Shown here: positions 27,043 to 38,256 of the stretch, piece by piece
Layout of the letters: each line of letters starts with the position of its first letter
Numbering within the stretch: the stretch's first letter is position 1
The notes under the pieces: generated by a model
The model's input: the letters and a program-made list of their open reading frames with translations, nothing else
Database searches by the model: none
What the model was told of the DNA's origin: nothing
NCBI RefSeq assembly: GCF_021173675.1
Contig: NZ_JAIHON010000021.1
Location: 1 to 64,000 of the forward strand
Source of the DNA: Streptomyces lincolnensis
Lineage (GTDB): Bacteria > Actinomycetota > Actinomycetes > Streptomycetales > Streptomycetaceae
Reading direction: 5' to 3'
DNA: 64,000 bases
Made by a program: the position numbers and the translations under genes

Positions 27043-27788
27043 GCACGGCACTGGTCAACCCCGCCGTACTGAAGTCGGAGATCCGGCTGTTCCGCCGGGA
27101 GCCCGGCGCCCTCTTCTGGATCCTGGGATTCCCGACCCTGCTGCTGGTGATCCTCGGCTCGATCCCGGCCTTCCGGGAGGCCGACCCGTCCTTCGACGGG
27201 CTGCGCCCGATCGACGGCTACGTCCCGGTGGGCGTGCTGCTCGGACTGATCGTCGGCGGGATCCAGGCGATGCCGCAGACCCTCACGGGCTACCGCGAGC
27301 GCGGCATCCTGCGCCGGATGTCCACGACTCCGGTCCGGCCCGCGGCCCTGCTCTCCGCGCAGATGCTGCTCTACGGCGGTGCCGCCCTGGCCTCGGCCCT
27401 GCTCGCCCTCGCGGTCGGCCGGCTCGCCTTCGACGTACGACTGCCCGAGCAGCCCTTCGGATACGCCCTGGCCCTGCTCCTGGCGGTGCTGGTCGCCCTC
27501 GCGCTGGGCGCGGTGATCTCCGCGCTGTCCCGCACCACGAAGATCGCGGGAGCCATCGGGTCCGCGGTGTTCTTCCCCGCGATGTTCTGCGCGGGCGTGT
27601 GGATGCCGGTGCAGACCATGCCCGACGCGCTGGCCCGTGCCGTCGGCCTCACCCCGTTCGGCGCCGCCGCGGAGGCCCTGAACCAGGCGGCGGCCGGCGA
27701 CTGGCCGGGCTGGGGACACCTGGGCGTACTGGTGGCCTGGACCGTGCTGTTGACAGCCGGTGCCGCGCGCTGGTTCCGCTGGGAGTAG
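27039..27788 (+). CDS. ABC-2 type permease, DrrB-like
   Basis: A 249-aa membrane protein with six hydrophobic segments. The N-terminus KSEIRLFRREPGALFWILGFPTLL and the central LTGYRERGILRRMSTTPVRP are typical of ABC-2 permeases, and the last segment contains TPFGAAAEALNQA. ATG 27039 overlaps the ATPase stop (ATGA), so the pair is co-translated. It forms the membrane channel for the DrrA-like ATPase. The substrate is unknown. About 27 nt separate it from the histidine kinase. Confidence 0.92.
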   Translation: MSTALVNPAVLKSEIRLFRREPGALFWILGFPTLLLVILGSIPAFREADPSFDGLRPIDGYVPVGVLLGLIVGGIQAMPQTLTGYRERGILRRMSTTPVRPAALLSAQMLLYGGAALASALLALAVGRLAFDVRLPEQPFGYALALLLAVLVALALGAVISALSRTTKIAGAIGSAVFFPAMFCAGVWMPVQTMPDALARAVGLTPFGAAAEALNQAAAGDWPGWGHLGVLVAWTVLLTAGAARWFRWE

Positions 27789-27815
27789 GGGACGGCGGCC
27801 GTGCAGACTGAGGGC

Positions 27816-29060
27816 ATGACCGTGGTGGAAACGCAGATCGACCGGCGCTGGGAGCAATTGCGCTCCCTGGGTCCTTACGGTCTGCTCGGCGTCGGAGCCG
27901 TCCTCTCGGCCGGCGCCGCCGACCTGATGGACGGCCCCCGCGAGTGGTACGGGGCCGGAGCCCTGGTCGTCGCCGCGATCGTGCTCCAGGTGTGGTGGAA
28001 CGGCGCCCGGCGCCGGCGTCCCGACCGGGGCCGGACGCCGTCCCCGCCCGGCACGGTCTACTACGTCGTCCGCTGGGCGATCGCCTTCGCGCTCACCTGG
28101 ATCAACCCGCTCTTCGGCTTCTACGCGGCCACCGGCCTGATGGACGCCGACGAACTCCTCCCGGGCCGATGGCGGCGGCTCGGCGTGTTCGCCGCCGCGG
28201 TCACCCTGGCCGGGTCCCAGTCCGGCGGGCTGCCGCCGAAGAGTGCCGGCCAGGGGGCCCTGTTCGCCGGGCTCATCGTCGTCAACGCCGCTCTGCAGCT
28301 GGTCATCGCCCACATGGTGGAGCAGGAGGAACTGCGTTCCCGGGAGCGCGCGGAGACCATCACCGCCCTCCAGCAGGCCCTGGACGAGAACGCCGCCCTG
28401 CACGCCCAACTCCTCGTCCAGGCGCGGGAGGCGGGTGTCGCCGACGAGCGCCGTCGGCTCGCCGCCGAGATCCACGACACCCTCGCCCAGGGCCTGACCG
28501 GGATCATCGCCCAGCTCCAGGTCGTCGCGAACGCCCCCGACGAGAACATGGCGCGCGAGCACGTCGGCCGTGCCATGGACCTCGCCCGGCACAGCCTCGG
28601 TGAGGCCCGCCGCTCCGTGCACAACCTCGCCCCGGTCGCGTTGTCCGACGCCGGACTCCCCGAGGTCCTGAAGGCGACGGTCACCGACTGGGGTCAACGC
28701 ACCGGCGCACGCGCCGAGTTCACGGCCACCGGTGCCACGGAACAGCTCCACGAGGAAGTCGCCGCCACCCTCCTGCGCATCGCCCAGGAGGCCCTCTCCA
28801 ACGCGGCCCGGCACGCGCGGGCCACCCGTCTCGGTGTCACGCTGAGCTTCCTGGGCGACGAGGTCATCCTCGACATCCGCGACGACGGCGTCGGCTTCGA
28901 CCCCCTCGCCCTCGCGCCCCGCACCCGCTCGGGCGGCTTCGGCCTCGACGGCATGCGGGCGCGCGCCGAACGCATCGCGGGCGCCCTCACCGTCGAGTCC
29001 GAGCCGGGAGGGGGCACGGCGGTGTCGGCTCGCGTACCGTTGGTCCGCCATGACCAGTGA
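27816..29060 (+). CDS. NarL-family sensor histidine kinase
   Basis: A 414-aa kinase. ATG 27816 (MTVVETQID) is used; a GTG 15 nt earlier with GGGGAC upstream is an equal alternative. The N-terminus has about five membrane segments (LGPYGLLGVGAVLSAG through LFAGLIVVNAALQLVIAHMV) and no large extracellular loop, so it probably senses the membrane. A coiled region (ETITALQQALDENAAL) leads to the HisKA_3 motif EIHDTLAQGLTGI, with His220 as the phosphorylated residue, and an HATPase domain (ALSNAARHA, DDGVGFD, GGFGLDGMRAR). It overlaps its response regulator by 11 nt and follows a DrrAB-like exporter, the usual layout for stress-sensing exporter control. Confidence 0.93.
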   Translation: MTVVETQIDRRWEQLRSLGPYGLLGVGAVLSAGAADLMDGPREWYGAGALVVAAIVLQVWWNGARRRRPDRGRTPSPPGTVYYVVRWAIAFALTWINPLFGFYAATGLMDADELLPGRWRRLGVFAAAVTLAGSQSGGLPPKSAGQGALFAGLIVVNAALQLVIAHMVEQEELRSRERAETITALQQALDENAALHAQLLVQAREAGVADERRRLAAEIHDTLAQGLTGIIAQLQVVANAPDENMAREHVGRAMDLARHSLGEARRSVHNLAPVALSDAGLPEVLKATVTDWGQRTGARAEFTATGATEQLHEEVAATLLRIAQEALSNAARHARATRLGVTLSFLGDEVILDIRDDGVGFDPLALAPRTRSGGFGLDGMRARAERIAGALTVESEPGGGTAVSARVPLVRHDQ

Positions 29061-29688
29061 CATTTCGGTTCTGATCGTCGACGACCATCCCGTCGTACGG
29101 GACGGTCTGCGCGGCATGTTCGAGTCGGCGCCCGGGTTCACCGTGCTCGGCGAGGCGGCGAACGGCGTCGAGGCCGTCGAGCGGGCCGCCGCGCTCGACC
29201 CCGACGTGATCCTGATGGACCTGCGGATGCCGGGCGGCTCGGGCGTGGCCGCCATCCGGGAGCTGACCCGCGGCGGCGCCCGCGCCAAGGTCCTCGTCCT
29301 GACCACGTACGACACGGACTCCGACACCCTGCCCGCGATCGAGGCGGGCGCGACCGGCTATCTGCTGAAGGACGCCCCGCGCGACGAGCTCTTCACCGCG
29401 GTCCGGGCCGCCGCCGAGGGCCGCACCGTCCTCTCCCCGGCCGTCGCCTCCCGCCTGGTCTCCGCCGTCCGCGCCCCCAGGACTCCGGGCAACGAACCCC
29501 TCTCCGCCCGCGAGCGCGAGGTGCTGGCCCTGGTCGCCAAGGGCACCCCCAACCGCGAGATCGCCCGCGAACTCTTCATCAGCGAGGCGACCGTGAAGAC
29601 CCATCTCACCCACCTCTACGCCAAGTTGGGCGTCAAGGACCGCGCGGCGGCGGTGGCGACGGCCTACGACCGCGGGATCCTCGGCTGA
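29050..29688 (+). CDS. NarL/LuxR-family response regulator
   Basis: A 212-aa regulator starting at ATG 29050. The receiver domain has the acidic pair in IVDDHPVVRDGL, the phosphoacceptor Asp57 in ILMDLRMPG, and the conserved Thr and Lys in VLVLTTYDTD and GYLLKDAPRDEL. A GerE-type helix-turn-helix follows (LSAREREVLALVAKGTPNREIARELFISEATVKTHLTHLYAKL). It is the cognate partner of the kinase it overlaps and probably regulates the upstream ABC genes. It ends 4 nt before the convergent sulfatase, with no obvious hairpin between them. Confidence 0.95.
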   Translation: MTSDISVLIVDDHPVVRDGLRGMFESAPGFTVLGEAANGVEAVERAAALDPDVILMDLRMPGGSGVAAIRELTRGGARAKVLVLTTYDTDSDTLPAIEAGATGYLLKDAPRDELFTAVRAAAEGRTVLSPAVASRLVSAVRAPRTPGNEPLSAREREVLALVAKGTPNREIARELFISEATVKTHLTHLYAKLGVKDRAAAVATAYDRGILG

Positions 29689-29692
29689 GCCC

Positions 29693-31096
29693 TCAGGACG
29701 GGGGATAGGGCAGCAGACCGCCGGCGATCCGCTCCCAGGAAGCCCTGAGCTCGGCCAGCAACTCCGGTCTGTCGGGGGCCAGATCGGCCTGTTCGCGCAG
29801 GTCGGTGGCGAGGTCGTAGAGGTGGTCCCTGCCCGCGGAGTCCTGGTGGTACTTCCATCTCCCGCGCCTGAGCGCCCGGTTGGCCCGCACCCGCCAGAAC
29901 AGGTCCCGCTCCGGCGGCTTCTCGCCGCGCAGCAGGTAGCCGGTGAGGCTGGTGCCGTCCAGGGGGTACGCCGGGTCGGGGCGGGCGCCGCCCAGTTCCA
30001 GCAGGGTCGCGGTCCAGTCGGGGGAGAAGTTCGGCTCGTGGCTGACCTGGTGGCCGTCGACGCGGGCCGGCCACCGCAGGATGGTGGGGACCCGGATGCC
30101 GCCCTCCTGGAGCACGAACTTCTCGCCGCTCAGCGGCCACAGGTACGACCAGCGTTCGCCGCCGTTGTCGCTGGCGAACAGCACGAGCGTGTTCTCCTCC
30201 TGCCCGGACCGGCGCAGCGCGCCGAGCACCTCGCCGACGGCCGCGTCCAGACTCTCCACCATCCGCGTGTACGTGGCGACCGAGCCGCCGTCGTAGTGGT
30301 TCAGCGCGGTGTTGATCTCCGCCTGCGTCTTCGCGGCCCGGATCCGCGCCGCGATCCGCGCGCCGGTCTCCTCGTCACCCTCCGCGAGCCAGGGCCAGTG
30401 CGGGGTGGTGAAGTTGAGGTTGAGCAGCCAGGGCCTGCCGTGGTCGCGGCTCACGTACTCCACGGCCCGCTCGGTCAGCACGGTCGTGTAGTAGCGCAGG
30501 TCCTGGTACTCGGCGTCGCCCTCGTAGAGGTCGTGGGTGCCGAGCTGGCCCAGCTTCGAGAAGTACTCCAGTACGCCCCCGAAGTTGCCGAAGAACTCGT
30601 CCCAGCCGGACTTGGTGGGGCTGAAGGCCGGCAGCCAGCCGCAGTGCCACTTGCCGATCAGCGCGGTCGCGTATCCCGCCCGCTTCAGCAGCGAGGCCAG
30701 GGTGGGATGGCTCGGGTCCAGGCCCTGCGCGCGGTTCGCGATCGGCTCGGCCAGCCCGCCCTTCGTGCGGCCCGGGTAGCGCCCGGTGTACAGGCTGAAA
30801 CGGGTCGGCGAGCAGGTCGAGGACCCCGCGTAGGCGTCGGTGAACCGCACGCCCTGGCGGGCCAGCCGGTCCAGGTTCGGGGTCCTGATGTGCGGGGCGC
30901 CGTACGACGACAGGTCGGCCCAGCCGAGGTCGTCGCCGAGGATGACGAGGAGGTTGGGGCGCGGTCCGGAGGCCGCGGGGCGGGCCGTGAAGGGGCGTTC
31001 GGCGGGGGCCGCCCCGGCGGTCGTCGTACCGGCGACGGCGGTCACGGCACCGCCGCCGACGAGACCGCCGAAGGCACGGCGGGATATCTCGGGCAT
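29693..31096 (-). CDS. Tat-exported sulfatase
   Basis: A 467-aa protein of the alkaline phosphatase/sulfatase superfamily. ATG 31096 gives the twin-arginine signal ISRRAFGGLVGGGAV, so the enzyme is folded before export. Metal ligands are in NLLVILGDDLGWADL. The sulfatase signature SSTCSPTRFSLYTGRYPG has CxPxR with Cys95, the residue normally converted to formylglycine. IGKWHCGW, SDNGG and EGGIRVPTILRWPA are further matches. It hydrolyses sulfate esters outside the cell; the substrate cannot be read from sequence. It follows glgX on the same strand after 132 nt but has no obvious functional link to it. Confidence 0.93.
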   Translation of the reverse strand: MPEISRRAFGGLVGGGAVTAVAGTTTAGAAPAERPFTARPAASGPRPNLLVILGDDLGWADLSSYGAPHIRTPNLDRLARQGVRFTDAYAGSSTCSPTRFSLYTGRYPGRTKGGLAEPIANRAQGLDPSHPTLASLLKRAGYATALIGKWHCGWLPAFSPTKSGWDEFFGNFGGVLEYFSKLGQLGTHDLYEGDAEYQDLRYYTTVLTERAVEYVSRDHGRPWLLNLNFTTPHWPWLAEGDEETGARIAARIRAAKTQAEINTALNHYDGGSVATYTRMVESLDAAVGEVLGALRRSGQEENTLVLFASDNGGERWSYLWPLSGEKFVLQEGGIRVPTILRWPARVDGHQVSHEPNFSPDWTATLLELGGARPDPAYPLDGTSLTGYLLRGEKPPERDLFWRVRANRALRRGRWKYHQDSAGRDHLYDLATDLREQADLAPDRPELLAELRASWERIAGGLLPYPPS

Positions 31097-31228
31097 GCGC
31101 CTCAGTCGATCAGCACGTCGATCCCGGGGCCAGGAATCACGGCGAGATTTCATGATCCTGAAACGCCGCCTCAGCCGCCCACCGCGAGCAGCAGCCGCCC
31201 AGGCCGACCACCTCCAGCGGCAGCCGTC

Positions 31229-33472
<2,244 letters not shown>

Positions 33473-33625
33473 CGTTCAGCCTCCCACGGCTCGCGGAACG
33501 ACGGGGAAAAAGGGCGAACGGCATCCCGGACGTGACACCCTCTCGCGTCGTTCTCCCCACTGTTCTGCCCAGCGCCAGGCTCGCACTCACGTTTCCCCGT
33601 GGCGTGCCCGGTCGTTGGGCACCCC

Positions 33626-34861
33626 GTGAGGCACGTAACTGGGCGCGCACGGCGCGTGGGGGTCGCACTGGCCGCCGTACTGACATGGGCAGGGCTGCTG
33701 GTGGGAGCCGCCGGCTGCACCGGGAGCACCGGGAGCACGGGCGGGATCGGCATGGGAGGCCTCGGCAAACCCCCCTCGCCCGAGGACGTCATCCGGATCA
33801 CTCCGGACGACGGCACCAAGGGCGTGCGGCCCGAACGGAAGCTGCGCGTCCGGGTGCCCGACGGGCGGCTGGAGTCGGTGAAGGTCGTCAGGTCCCAGGA
33901 CGCCCAGGAGTCCCCGGTGCCCGGCCACCTCTCCGAGGACGGCCTGAGCTGGGAGCCCGACGAGTCCCGCCTCGCGCTCGCCGCCCGGTACACCGTCGAC
34001 GCCGTCGCCCTGGACGGCCACGGCCGCCGCTCCGCCCGCCACACCACCTTCACCACGTACGTCCCCGACGAGCGCTTCATCGGATACGTCAGCCCCGAGA
34101 ACCGCTCCACCGTCGGCACCGGAATGATCGTCTCCCTGAAGTTCAACCGGGAGATCGCACACCGCGCCGTCGTCGAACGCGCCGTCCACGTCACCGCCCG
34201 GCCGCCTGTCGAGATCCGCCCGCACTGGTTCGGCGCGGACCGCCTGGACTTCCGCCCCGAGCAGTACTGGAAGCCCGGCACCCAGGTCACCGTCTCGCTG
34301 CGCCTGCGGGACGTCGAGGGAGCGCCCGGGGTCTACGGCCTCCAGTACAAGACGTTCTCCTTCACCGTCGGCCGCAGTCAGGTCTCCCTCGTCGACGCCG
34401 CCCGGCACACCATGGAGGTACGCCGGGACGGCGACCTGCTGGCCACCGTGCCGATCACCGCCGGCGCCCCCAGGACCACCACCTACAACGGCAGGATGGT
34501 CGTCACCGAGATGCTCGAAGTGACCCGGATGAACAGCCGCACGGTCGGCTTCGGCGGCGAGTACGACATCCCGGACGTCCCGCACGCCCTGCGCCTCACC
34601 GACTCCGGCACCTTCCTGCACGGCAACTACTGGGCGCCGGACGCCCCCGGGAGGGTCAATGTCAGCCACGGCTGCATCGGCTTGAGGGACGTGAAGGGCG
34701 GGGGCGCGGACACCCCCGCGGGCTGGTTCTTCGATCGCAGCCTCATCGGGGACGTCGTCGAGGTCGTCCACAGCAATGACAAAAAGGTCGCTCCTGACAA
34801 CGGCCTCGGTGGGTGGAATATGGGCTGGAAGCAGTGGAAGGCGGGCAGTGCTGTGAAGTAG
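33626..34861 (+). CDS. Lipoprotein L,D-transpeptidase with Ig-like domains
   Basis: A 411-aa lipoprotein from GTG 33626 (an in-frame GTG at 33599 is an alternative with a worse signal peptide). The lipobox is LLVGAAGC/TG. Two Ig-like domains (about 50-250) contain PDDGTKGVRPERKLRVRV and FIGYVSPENRSTVGTG. The YkuD catalytic domain follows with FGGEYDIPDVPHAL, GTFLHGNYW and the active-site motif SHGCIGLRD. The C-terminal WNMGWKQWKAG is typical of actinobacterial enzymes. The family makes 3-3 cross-links in peptidoglycan outside the membrane. It is followed by a paralogue with the same architecture. Confidence 0.93.
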   Translation: MRHVTGRARRVGVALAAVLTWAGLLVGAAGCTGSTGSTGGIGMGGLGKPPSPEDVIRITPDDGTKGVRPERKLRVRVPDGRLESVKVVRSQDAQESPVPGHLSEDGLSWEPDESRLALAARYTVDAVALDGHGRRSARHTTFTTYVPDERFIGYVSPENRSTVGTGMIVSLKFNREIAHRAVVERAVHVTARPPVEIRPHWFGADRLDFRPEQYWKPGTQVTVSLRLRDVEGAPGVYGLQYKTFSFTVGRSQVSLVDAARHTMEVRRDGDLLATVPITAGAPRTTTYNGRMVVTEMLEVTRMNSRTVGFGGEYDIPDVPHALRLTDSGTFLHGNYWAPDAPGRVNVSHGCIGLRDVKGGGADTPAGWFFDRSLIGDVVEVVHSNDKKVAPDNGLGGWNMGWKQWKAGSAVK

Positions 34862-35013
34862 GCCGACAGTCGGTACAGAACAGTGACAACTGCGGGCCGC
34901 CGAGGGCCCTGACCTTGTGGTTAATATGCGCCGATGCACGCGCGGGACGCGTGGCGTGATGCGTGGGGGAGCGGGCCCGACCAGGCCCGACGAGGGGAGT
35001 AGGGACTTTGAAC

Positions 35014-36279
35014 GTGCGACCGATATCGGGGGCGTCGGTTGACGCGCGCGCGGGCCGGGACGACGACCGGTACAGGGGCCGTGGCGGTAAGGGCCTGCTG
35101 GCGCTGATACTCGGCGTCCTGCTGCTGGCGGTCACCGCGTGCGGCGGAGGCGGTGGCTCCGGCTCCGGCTCCGAGGGCAAGGGCAAGGGCGAGGACTCCA
35201 CACAGTCGGAGACCAAGCAGTCGGAGGCGGTCGTCTCCATAGCCCCGAAGAACGGCGCCAAGGCCGTCGACACCAGCGGCGCCCTCAAGGTCACCGCCGC
35301 CAAGGGCAGGTTGACCCAGGTCGAGGTCAAGGACGCCAAGGGCACCGCGATCGCCGGGAAGATCGCCGCCGACGGTGCCAGTTGGACGCCGTCCACCCAC
35401 CTCGCCTCCGGCACCGCGTACACCGTGCACGCGATCGCCAAGGACGCCGAAGGCCGCACGGCAGCCGAGGACTCCCGCTTCACCACCCTGACGCCCGAGA
35501 ACACCTTCCTCGGCAACTTCACCCCCGAGGACGGCTCCAAGGTCGGCGTCGGGATGCCGTTCTCGATCCGCTTCACCCGGGGCATCACCAGCCCCGAGGA
35601 CGTCGAGAAGGCCATCACCGTCAAGACCGAACCGGCCGTCGAGGTCGCGGGCCACTGGTTCGGCAACGACCGCCTGGACTTCCGCCCCGAGAAGTACTGG
35701 AAGGAAGGCACCAAGGTCACCGTCGACCTCAACCTCGACGGCGTAGAGGGGCGCGAGGGCGTCTACGGCAAGCAGGACAAGACCGTCTCCTTCACCATCG
35801 GCCGCGACCAGGTCTCCGTCGTGGACGTGAAGACCAAGAAGATGAAGGTCATGCAGGACGGCAAGACCATCAGGACCATCCCCGTCACCACCGGCAAGCC
35901 CGGCTACGACACCTGGAACGGCCAGATGGTCATCAGCGAGATGCTCGAGGTCACCCGCATGAACGGCGAGACCGTCGGCTACGGCGGCGAGTACGACATC
36001 AAGGACGTCCCGCACGCCGCCCGCCTCACCACCTCCGGCACCTTCCTCCACGGCAACTACTGGGGCGGCGACGCCTTCGGCAACTACAACGCCAGCCACG
36101 GCTGCATCGGCCTGCGCGACGTCAAGGGCGGCTACGACAGCGACGTCCCCGCCGCCTGGTTCTTCAACCACTCGATGGTCGGCGACGTGGTGGTCGTGAA
36201 GAACTCCAACGACGCCACGGTCGCCCCGGACAACGGCCTCAATGGCTGGAACATGTCCTGGGAGAAGTGGAAGGCGTAG
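35014..36279 (+). CDS. Lipoprotein L,D-transpeptidase, tandem paralogue
   Basis: A 421-aa lipoprotein. GTG 35014 is used (AGGGA 8 nt upstream), though TTG 35008 with GGGGAG is equally placed. It has a membrane-anchoring signal (GLLALILGVLLLAVTAC/GGG), a Gly/Ser/Lys-rich tether, two Ig-like domains (VSIAPKNGAKAVDTSGALKV; FLGNFTPEDGSKVGVG) and a YkuD domain with GGEYDIKDVPHAA, FLHGNYWGG and SHGCIGLRDVKGG. By eye it is more than 60 percent identical to the preceding gene over the catalytic half. It is followed by a strong hairpin. Two copies may differ in expression or in donor stem peptide, which the sequence does not show. Confidence 0.94.
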   Translation: MRPISGASVDARAGRDDDRYRGRGGKGLLALILGVLLLAVTACGGGGGSGSGSEGKGKGEDSTQSETKQSEAVVSIAPKNGAKAVDTSGALKVTAAKGRLTQVEVKDAKGTAIAGKIAADGASWTPSTHLASGTAYTVHAIAKDAEGRTAAEDSRFTTLTPENTFLGNFTPEDGSKVGVGMPFSIRFTRGITSPEDVEKAITVKTEPAVEVAGHWFGNDRLDFRPEKYWKEGTKVTVDLNLDGVEGREGVYGKQDKTVSFTIGRDQVSVVDVKTKKMKVMQDGKTIRTIPVTTGKPGYDTWNGQMVISEMLEVTRMNGETVGYGGEYDIKDVPHAARLTTSGTFLHGNYWGGDAFGNYNASHGCIGLRDVKGGYDSDVPAAWFFNHSMVGDVVVVKNSNDATVAPDNGLNGWNMSWEKWKA

Positions 36280-36291
36280 CCGCTCCGCGGT

Positions 36292-36329
36292 CCGCGGCCC
36301 CGGTGTGAGCTACGGCACCGGGGCCGCGG
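36292..36329 (+). terminator. Hairpin terminator after the second L,D-transpeptidase gene
   Basis: A perfect 14-bp stem (ccgcggccccggtg / caccggggccgcgg, 36292-36305 and 36316-36329) with a 10-nt loop, 12 nt after the stop codon. There is no T tract. It separates the gene from the enoyl-CoA hydratase gene starting 27 nt later, which must therefore be transcribed from a very close promoter or as a leaderless message. Confidence 0.85.
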
Positions 36330-36356
36330 CCGTTAATGATGGTTAACCTGACCTGC

Positions 36357-37124
36357 ATGACCGTGAATCTCGAAGTCGCCGAAGGCGTCGGCACGCTCCG
36401 GCTCGACCGCCCGCCCATGAACGCGCTGGACGTGGCCACACAGGACCGGCTGAAGGAACTCGCCGAGGAGGCGACCCGGCGCACCGACGTACGGGCCGTG
36501 ATCGTGTACGGCGGGGAGAAGGTGTTCGCGGCCGGCGCGGACATCAAGGAGATGCAGGCCATGGACCACACCGCGATGGTCCTGCGCGCCCGCGCCCTCC
36601 AGGACGCGTTCACCGCGGTGGCCCGCATCCCCAAGCCGGTGGTGGCGGCCGTCACCGGGTACGCGCTCGGCGGCGGCTGCGAGTTGGCGCTCTGCGCGGA
36701 CTTCCGTATCGCCGCGGACAACGCCAAGCTCGGCCAGCCCGAGATCCTGCTCGGCCTGATCCCGGGCGCGGGAGGCACCCAGCGGTTGTCCCGCCTGATC
36801 GGTCCCTCCAAGGCCAAGGACCTGATCTTCACCGGCCGCATGGTGAAGGCGGACGAGGCGCTGACGCTGGGGCTGGTGGACCGGGTGGTGCCGGCCGCCG
36901 AGGTGTACGAGCAGGCCCACGCCTGGGCGGCGAAGCTGGCCCAGGGCCCGGCGCTCGCGTTGCGCGCGGCCAAGGAGGCCGTCGACACCGGCCTGGAGAC
37001 CGACATCGAGACGGGGCTCGCGGTGGAACGGAACTGGTTCGCGGGCCTGTTCGCCACGGAGGACCGGGAGCGGGGCATGAAGAGCTTCGTCGAGGAGGGC
37101 CCCGGCAAGGCGAAATTCCTCTGA
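36357..37124 (+). CDS. Enoyl-CoA hydratase/isomerase (crotonase) family protein
   Basis: A 255-aa cytoplasmic protein starting at ATG 36357 (MTVNLEVAEGVGTLRLDRP). Crotonase features are FAAGADIKEM (oxyanion hole), GYALGGGCELALCADFRIA with the first catalytic-position Glu, and GQPEILLGLIPGAGGTQRL with the second, so hydration of 2-enoyl-CoA is plausible. The C-terminal region LALRAAKEAVDTGLETDIETGLAVE is typical. It probably takes part in fatty-acid or amino-acid degradation. There is no co-transcribed partner; the upstream gene ends in a terminator. Confidence 0.93.
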   Translation: MTVNLEVAEGVGTLRLDRPPMNALDVATQDRLKELAEEATRRTDVRAVIVYGGEKVFAAGADIKEMQAMDHTAMVLRARALQDAFTAVARIPKPVVAAVTGYALGGGCELALCADFRIAADNAKLGQPEILLGLIPGAGGTQRLSRLIGPSKAKDLIFTGRMVKADEALTLGLVDRVVPAAEVYEQAHAWAAKLAQGPALALRAAKEAVDTGLETDIETGLAVERNWFAGLFATEDRERGMKSFVEEGPGKAKFL

Positions 37125-37183
37125 ACCACTTGCAATTGACAGGATGTCTGACCCGGGTCCCTCGTTGGGGCGGTTTATGGGAG

Positions 37184-37201
37184 CCTTAAGGCACCCTTAA
37201 G
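37184..37201. promoter_or_regulatory. Direct repeat of ccttaag, 11-bp spacing, in an intergenic region
   Basis: The 262-bp gap between the crotonase and the HATPase gene contains ccttaag twice, at 37184-37190 and 37195-37201. The copies are one helical turn apart, and each core (cttaag) is itself palindromic. Such a paired AT-containing site in very GC-rich DNA could bind a regulator of the HATPase gene. I see nothing else in the gap. Confidence 0.4.
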
Positions 37202-37386
37202 TCTGTCGCGTCGAGGGAGCGGGTCGCTTGCCGCCGATTGAGCCGTTACCGCAGGTCGGCGGCGCTCTTCGCGCTTCCGGCATGCCTGTGTCATATGTCA
37301 ACAGCCCGCTGCGGAATGATGGATTCCGGGGGGCGCATTCGCCGGGAACGCCCCCGGAGGGCGCTCTGGGCGGCCATGATGGGGGC

Positions 37387-37890
37387 ATGGCGGGGCTGGA
37401 GGGTATCGAACAGCCGCGGGGAGAGAGCCGTGCGACCGCGGCGCGCTGGTCTCCGGCGGTCGAGGACGAACGCGCACTCAAGGCACTCGAACTGTTCGGC
37501 AACCCCGTGGACGCGGAGGTTCCGTTGCCGTCCCGGCCCGAGTCCGCCGCCACCGCCCGCAGACTGGCCCAGGTCGTCGTCCTCCGCGAGTGGGGACTGA
37601 CCCCCAAGATGACCGAGGACGCCGTCCTGCTCGTCTCCGAACTCGTCGGCAACGCCGTCCGCCACACCGGCGCCCGCGTCTTCGGCCTCCGCATGCGCCG
37701 CCGCCGCGGCTGGATCCGCGTCGAGGTCCGCGATCCCTCCCGGGGGCTGCCCTGCCTCATGCCCGTCCAGCACCTCGACATCAGCGGCCGCGGCCTGTTC
37801 CTCGTGGACAAACTCTCCGACCGCTGGGGCGTCGACCTCCTCCCCCGAGGCAAGACAACCTGGTTCGAAATGAGAGTCACCGACCGCTGA
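37387..37890 (+). CDS. HATPase-domain regulatory protein (RsbW/SpoIIAB-like)
   Basis: A 167-aa protein with ATG 37387 (MAGLEGIEQPRG); an ATG at 37282 would add 35 Gly/Pro-rich residues and cannot be excluded. It carries a single HATPase_c_2 domain: LPSRPESAATARRLAQVVV, the N-box LVSELVGNAVRHTGA, DPSRGLP and GRGLFLVDKLSDRWGVD, ending FEMRVTDR. These stand-alone ATPase proteins are very numerous in Streptomyces and resemble anti-sigma-factor kinases. Most lack an identified partner, and no sigma or anti-anti-sigma factor is adjacent here. Confidence 0.9.
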   Translation: MAGLEGIEQPRGESRATAARWSPAVEDERALKALELFGNPVDAEVPLPSRPESAATARRLAQVVVLREWGLTPKMTEDAVLLVSELVGNAVRHTGARVFGLRMRRRRGWIRVEVRDPSRGLPCLMPVQHLDISGRGLFLVDKLSDRWGVDLLPRGKTTWFEMRVTDR

Positions 37891-38256
37891 CCCCGCGCCG
37901 TCTCCTGCCCGGCCGTGGCCTCCGGCCGGGCCGGTTGTTCCCACCCGCACCACCAGTACAACTTTCGTGGTCGGGTGCGGATGGCCCTGGTGGGGGTGGG
38001 GCGACGTTGGCGGGTGCGGGTGCGGGGTTGGCGGGTGTGCGGCTGCCTTGTTGCCGGCCCGGGCATTTTCAGCCCGTCCGGCGTTTGAGGACGAGGCCCC
38101 TTCAGGGCCGATCGGGGGTCCAGGGGGCGGAGCCCCCTGGGGGCGGCAGCCCTGGGGATGGGACGGGTAGGGGCGGCGGGGGCGAAAAACGCCCGGGCGG
38201 CTGACACGCCGTCGGACGAGTGAACGTCCACAACGGGCCGCTGCCGAACCGGAATT
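37891..38256. repeat. Non-coding region built of Streptomyces intergenic repeats
   Basis: These 366 bases hold no supported gene. The segment around 38066-38180 (tttcagcccgtccggcgttt, then gaggacgagg) matches from memory a repeat present in many copies between Streptomyces genes. It contains the hairpin ccaggggg / ccccctgg at 38120-38127 and 38133-38140. The left part (37945-38050) has imperfect G-rich repeats (gggtgcgg, ggtgggggtgggg) and an imperfect palindrome around cgcaccacca / tggtcgggtgcg. It separates the HATPase gene from the ADP-ribosyltransferase. Confidence 0.65.
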
